A DNA stretch of 64,000 bases. It comes from Sediminibacterium roseum (GTDB taxonomy: Bacteria; Bacteroidota; Bacteroidia; Chitinophagales; Chitinophagaceae). Below the pieces are notes generated by a model. The model was not told the origin of the DNA, did no database searches, and was given only the letters and a program-made list of their open reading frames with translations. Positions within the stretch are counted from its first letter, which is position 1. Every line of letters starts with the position of its first letter. Below, one piece after another: positions 61,239-64,000 of the stretch. Both the position numbers and the translations under genes were made by a program. The DNA lies in the NCBI RefSeq assembly GCF_009939005.1, contig NZ_JAACJS010000011.1, positions 276,096 to 340,095 of the forward strand. The letters are read 5' to 3'.

Positions 61239-61979
61239 ATGAAAAAAATCATTACTCTTTTTTTGATCGCGGTAAGCGTTGCCGCAACAACACAGGCCCA
61301 GGGTTTAAAAGGATTGCTTAACAAAGCCAAAGACGCGGTGGGAAGCAAACAAGGTACAGGATTAAGTACCGACGAGATCGTATCCGGGCTGAAAGAAGCT
61401 TTGATACAGGGGTCGCAGAAAGGCTCGAATACATTATCGCAGGTGGATGGTTTTTTTGCCAATGCCGCGCTCAAAATATTACTACCTCCCGAAGCGCAGA
61501 AAGTTGAGGCTACGCTCCGCAAGGTGGGCCTGGGCAAGCAGGTAGACGATGCCATCCTCAGCATGAACCGCGCCGCTGAAGACGCGGCAAAAAGCGCGGC
61601 ACCCATTTTCGGGAACGCCATCAAACAAATGAGCTTCCAGGATGCGGTTGGCATTCTCAAAGGCGGAGACACCGCGGCTACAGGTTACCTGCGCGGTAAA
61701 ACCACTGCAGAACTGACAACGGCCTTCATGCCGGTGATCAAGGCATCGCTTGAGAAAGTGAATGCAACAAAATATTGGAACACGCTGATCACTTCCTATA
61801 ATAAAGTAAACATATTCGGCGGCGGACAAAAGATCGACCCCGATCTCTCGAGCTATGTTACCAATAAGGCCCTCAACGGCATTTTTTACCAGGTGGCGCT
61901 CGAAGAAAAAAGCATACGGAAAGATCCGGTGGCCCGAACATCGGAGATCCTGAAGAAAGTGTTTGGCGGCGGCAATTAA
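61239..61979 (+). CDS. Secreted DUF4197 protein
   Basis: This 246-residue protein has a signal peptide (ending ATTQAQG). It is the DUF4197 family: 'STDEIVSGLKEALIQGSQKG' near 43-62, 'VDDAILSMNRAAEDAAKSAA', 'MSFQDAVGILKGGDTAATGY', 'LRGKTTAELTTAFMPVIKAS' and 'VTNKALNGIFYQVALEEKSI' follow in the usual order. The sequence is largely helical. The family is found widely in Proteobacteria and Bacteroidota and has no known activity. It is a single gene with its own TATATTTG promoter box. Confidence 0.92.
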   Translation: MKKIITLFLIAVSVAATTQAQGLKGLLNKAKDAVGSKQGTGLSTDEIVSGLKEALIQGSQKGSNTLSQVDGFFANAALKILLPPEAQKVEATLRKVGLGKQVDDAILSMNRAAEDAAKSAAPIFGNAIKQMSFQDAVGILKGGDTAATGYLRGKTTAELTTAFMPVIKASLEKVNATKYWNTLITSYNKVNIFGGGQKIDPDLSSYVTNKALNGIFYQVALEEKSIRKDPVARTSEILKKVFGGGN

Positions 61980-62054
61980 AGACGGCCCTGGCAGCAGCTG
62001 ATCCATAAAACAGGGAACGGAATTCCAGGACCAGACATCGTGCTTCCGGTTTAC

Positions 62055-63551
62055 TTACCTGAAAACATCGTCGTCAATATTGTTTGTTTTGTTTACGATG
62101 ACCCTGATCTGCTGGTCAAGTTCGTTGGCGCTTTCAACAAGGTGCTCCCAGATCTCAAGTTCATGAATGGCGCCGCTTACCTTGAGGATCTCGATCACAC
62201 CGAGTATATTGGCAAGGGGCTTGCGCACTTCGTGCGACTGGATAAAGGCGATCTCGCGCAGCACTTTGTTCTGCATCTTGATCTTCTCCTGCACCTGCAC
62301 AGCCTCGGTTACGTCGCGGTTGGTACCGATCAGGCTAACCAATCCACCGCTTTCTGATTTTTTAATGATGGCATGTGACTCGATGTGGCGCACCCTCCCA
62401 TCCGGCAAAACGATCCGGTACACCGCGCCGTTCACTTCTTTTTTCCGGGAGATGAGTTCATTGATGATGTCGTTCATGCGCTGCGCATCATCCGGATGCA
62501 TGGCGGTATAAAATATTTTGTACAGGCTGAGTGGCGTGTCTTTGGGATAACCGTACAGTTCATACATGCGGTCATCCCAGATCACGGCACCTGTACCGAG
62601 GTCGATCTCAAAAATGCCTATCTCCGCTGAATCGGTGGCAAGTGTTAAGCGCTGAAGCAGCTCCTCCTGTCGCTTGAGGGTATCGCGGCGCTCGTCTTTG
62701 CTTTTGGCGAGAGCGGCTTCGGTTTGTTTCCTGCGGGTGATGTCGAAAATACAACCGTCGATGTAGTCTACCTTGTCCTCATCATCGTACACGCCCTGCC
62801 CGCTTTCGTATACCCAACGTATCTCCCCGTCTTTTTTAACGATGCGGTATTCGATCTCGAATTTCTCTTTTGTAATTACGGCGTTGTGAATGGTTTCTTT
62901 CAACTGCGCCGCATCGTCTTTGTGTACCAGTTGCGAATAACCCGTAGCCTGGTTCTTCATAAAATGGTCAACCGTATAGCCGGTGAGTTTTTCGATCTCA
63001 TCACTGAAGAATTCGAGGGAGAGATGTTCATCGCCGCGGCAGCGGTAAATAGCGCCAGGTATGTGGTTCACCAGCGCCTTTAGCTTGGTGATGTCAAGGT
63101 CATAACTTGTTATCCCTTCCTGCGGCTCCGTTTCTTTTGCCTCGGCCCAGGAGATGGCATGGCCAATGTGCAGGATCGTCTTCGCCCCGTCTGCCGAAGC
63201 CGAGAGCTCCCAACGCACCCATTCGTCGGGGCGGTTCGAGACCAGTTGCCGTTTCCTGAGGTTGATCGTGATGCTCTTCGATGGAAACAGCAAACAGTTC
63301 ACTACCGCCGCATAGTAAGAGGGAATATCCTGCGCAGGCAAAGCATCGCTGAACATTTGTCCCGCCCCGTTACCAATACCCGTTCCGAAATGATCCCCGA
63401 ACAAGGCATTTGCATTTTTGATGCGGCCATCCGCATCTGTTGACACAACGTAGAACACCGTTGACGACAACAGTTGAAATGGAAACGAAATATCTGCATC
63501 AGGCTTTTGCACGCGAATGGTTTGGTTGATGGGCCGGGTATCTGGCGGCAA
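62055..63551 (-). CDS. Triple-PAS protein with a histidine-kinase dimerisation helix but no ATPase domain
   Basis: This protein of about 498 residues has three PAS domains (about 28-130, 155-280 and 295-420), each with the R/D-x-T closing pattern (FDITRRKQTEAALAKSK and 'GTNRDVTEAVQVQEKI'). A DHp-like helix pair follows, with a phosphoacceptor-like His440 (IQSHEVRKPLANILGVIEIL). Only 58 residues follow, with no N, G1 or G2 box, so the HATPase domain is absent. It could be a sensory partner rather than a kinase. No ATG lies near the N-terminus; the TTG at 63551 or GTG at 63512 are the possible starts. It is cytoplasmic. Confidence 0.85.
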   Translation of the reverse strand: MPPDTRPINQTIRVQKPDADISFPFQLLSSTVFYVVSTDADGRIKNANALFGDHFGTGIGNGAGQMFSDALPAQDIPSYYAAVVNCLLFPSKSITINLRKRQLVSNRPDEWVRWELSASADGAKTILHIGHAISWAEAKETEPQEGITSYDLDITKLKALVNHIPGAIYRCRGDEHLSLEFFSDEIEKLTGYTVDHFMKNQATGYSQLVHKDDAAQLKETIHNAVITKEKFEIEYRIVKKDGEIRWVYESGQGVYDDEDKVDYIDGCIFDITRRKQTEAALAKSKDERRDTLKRQEELLQRLTLATDSAEIGIFEIDLGTGAVIWDDRMYELYGYPKDTPLSLYKIFYTAMHPDDAQRMNDIINELISRKKEVNGAVYRIVLPDGRVRHIESHAIIKKSESGGLVSLIGTNRDVTEAVQVQEKIKMQNKVLREIAFIQSHEVRKPLANILGVIEILKVSGAIHELEIWEHLVESANELDQQIRVIVNKTNNIDDDVFR

Positions 63552-63724
63552 AACAGGATCTGCGCCGGCATATCCCGTTTCCCGCTGTATACTGTAGCCT
63601 CACTGATAAATATAAAAAAAAGACCGGTATTGGTATTGGTTTCAATTATTAAAAAACACTTATAGAACATGCGGATACCGCTATCGGCGAACGCGGGGAA
63701 CGGTTACCGGTTAACGGGCTCCGA

Positions 63725-63767
63725 TGTTACCAAACTTGTTCCTGGGGGGAAGGAACATGCTGTAACA
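63725..63767. repeat. Nested hairpin
   Basis: TGTTAC (63725-63730) pairs with GTAACA (63762-63767); inside, TGTTCC (63737-63742) pairs with GGAACA (63752-63757) around a G-rich 9-nt loop. The architecture (outer stem, small internal loop, inner stem) resembles the element at 58229-58274. Confidence 0.55.
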
Positions 63768-63777
63768 AAAAGCTGGT

Positions 63778-63851
63778 AAAAAAAAAGACCCCGTAGTACG
63801 CGACACGTTAAGAGACATTCCATCTGCTTTATGTATCGCCCCTACGGGGCC
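63778..63851 (-). terminator. Long stem-loop terminator, probably for the gene at the window end
   Basis: On the minus strand GGCCCCGTAG (63851-63842) pairs with CTACGGGGTC (63796-63787), one G-T pair, and nine T follow (63786-63778). The 45-nt loop has further partial pairing. Its orientation fits transcripts ending from the partial gene at 63937. It may instead be a REP-like element that acts as a terminator. Confidence 0.6.
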
Positions 63852-63936
63852 GCAAACCGTTGCCCAAAGGGCATTGGTTGAGTAATTTAGTCTGGCGATG
63901 TGTTGAAGCATTCAACATCATTCGCCGGGCTGCTCG

Positions 63937-64000
63937 TTAAATATCCGTTGCTTCACCGTAAGCAACTGCTGTCGCTTCTTTGAAAGCTTCGCTCATGGTT
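63937..64000 (-). CDS. Partial gene, C-terminal end only
   Basis: On the minus strand a frame enters from the window edge and ends with TAA at 63937-63939. The visible end is TMSEAFKEATAVAYGEATDI. Codon use is like that of the neighbouring genes, and a terminator-like stem-loop lies downstream. The protein cannot be identified from 20 residues. The ATG at 63996 may be internal. Confidence 0.4.
   Translation of the reverse strand, partial: TMSEAFKEATAVAYGEATDI

Larger units (their letters stand above)
63552..63936. other. Hairpin-rich intergenic region
   Basis: This 385-base gap holds a nested hairpin, a long terminator-like stem-loop and several short inverted repeats. No open frame in it looks coding. 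The upstream in-frame extension of the PAS gene reaches a stop at about 63600. Confidence 0.55.

Noticed and set aside
1..64000. tRNA genes, CRISPR arrays, insertion sequences, prophage or defence systems
   Set aside because: I looked for T-arm motifs, regularly spaced repeats, transposase or integrase motifs and nuclease or ATPase defence genes, and found none that hold up.

Overview
The window reads as ordinary chromosome of a Bacteroidota bacterium, most likely of the family Chitinophagaceae. Supporting signs are promoters of the TAnnTTTG type, weak or absent Shine-Dalgarno sequences, an OmpA-type porin with thrombospondin type 3 repeats, DUF2911, DUF6089 and PepSY-like secreted proteins, BshC (bacillithiol synthesis), MqnA (futalosine menaquinone route) and many short signal peptides ending in AQ. 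No phage, plasmid, transposase, CRISPR array, rRNA or tRNA was seen. The family-level placement is inference.

Layout. 1-1650: a NUDIX hydrolase and a queuosine-precursor transporter coupled to a small membrane protein. 1698-11711: a surface-glycan cluster with a YfhO-type membrane protein, GT4, GT2, two GT9-like enzymes, a further GT2 and three methyltransferase-like genes; six of them form one plus-strand operon. 11752-26149: housekeeping and secreted enzymes (mqnA, purB, a Tat-exported Gfo/Idh/MocA oxidoreductase, a DsrE-like protein, a DUF885 protein, tex, a DnaQ/GIY-YIG fusion, valS). 26216-36919: PAP2 phosphatase, an Lrp regulator divergent from ahcY, a secreted protein and lipoprotein pair of unknown role, a polysaccharide deacetylase, OmpA, a PepSY-like protein, and anmK divergent from a DeoR regulator. 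37026-46393: a surface-antigen-like barrel, an overlooked 55-residue membrane protein, a UbiD-type decarboxylase divergent from pdxJ, DoxX, a GH29 fucosidase, DUF2911, purE and a rhodanese. 46409-55024: a DUF6089 barrel, bshC, and three genes fitting trans-4-hydroxyproline breakdown (epimerase, FAD dehydrogenase, semialdehyde dehydrogenase), interrupted by a sterol-desaturase-family gene and a degenerate M23-like protein. 55291-64000: a methyltransferase, rimO, GNAT, prfC, secreted small proteins, DUF4197, and a PAS-rich kinase-like protein without an ATPase domain.

The most distinctive material is between the genes. Three intergenic loci carry inverted arrays of 7-bp AT-rich units. There are also a perfect 32-bp inverted repeat with a degenerate half copy 24 kb away, a perfect 33-nt palindrome, and a GC-rich, multi-hairpin island in an AT-rich gap next to prfC that may be a structured RNA. 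Several housekeeping genes have the -7 promoter box only 4-9 nt from the start codon, which predicts leaderless or nearly leaderless mRNAs.

I found no convincing new multi-gene system. The best leads are the structured island at 58184-58274, the heptamer arrays, the C39-like secreted protein and lipoprotein pair at 28980-30492, and the HATPase-less PAS protein.
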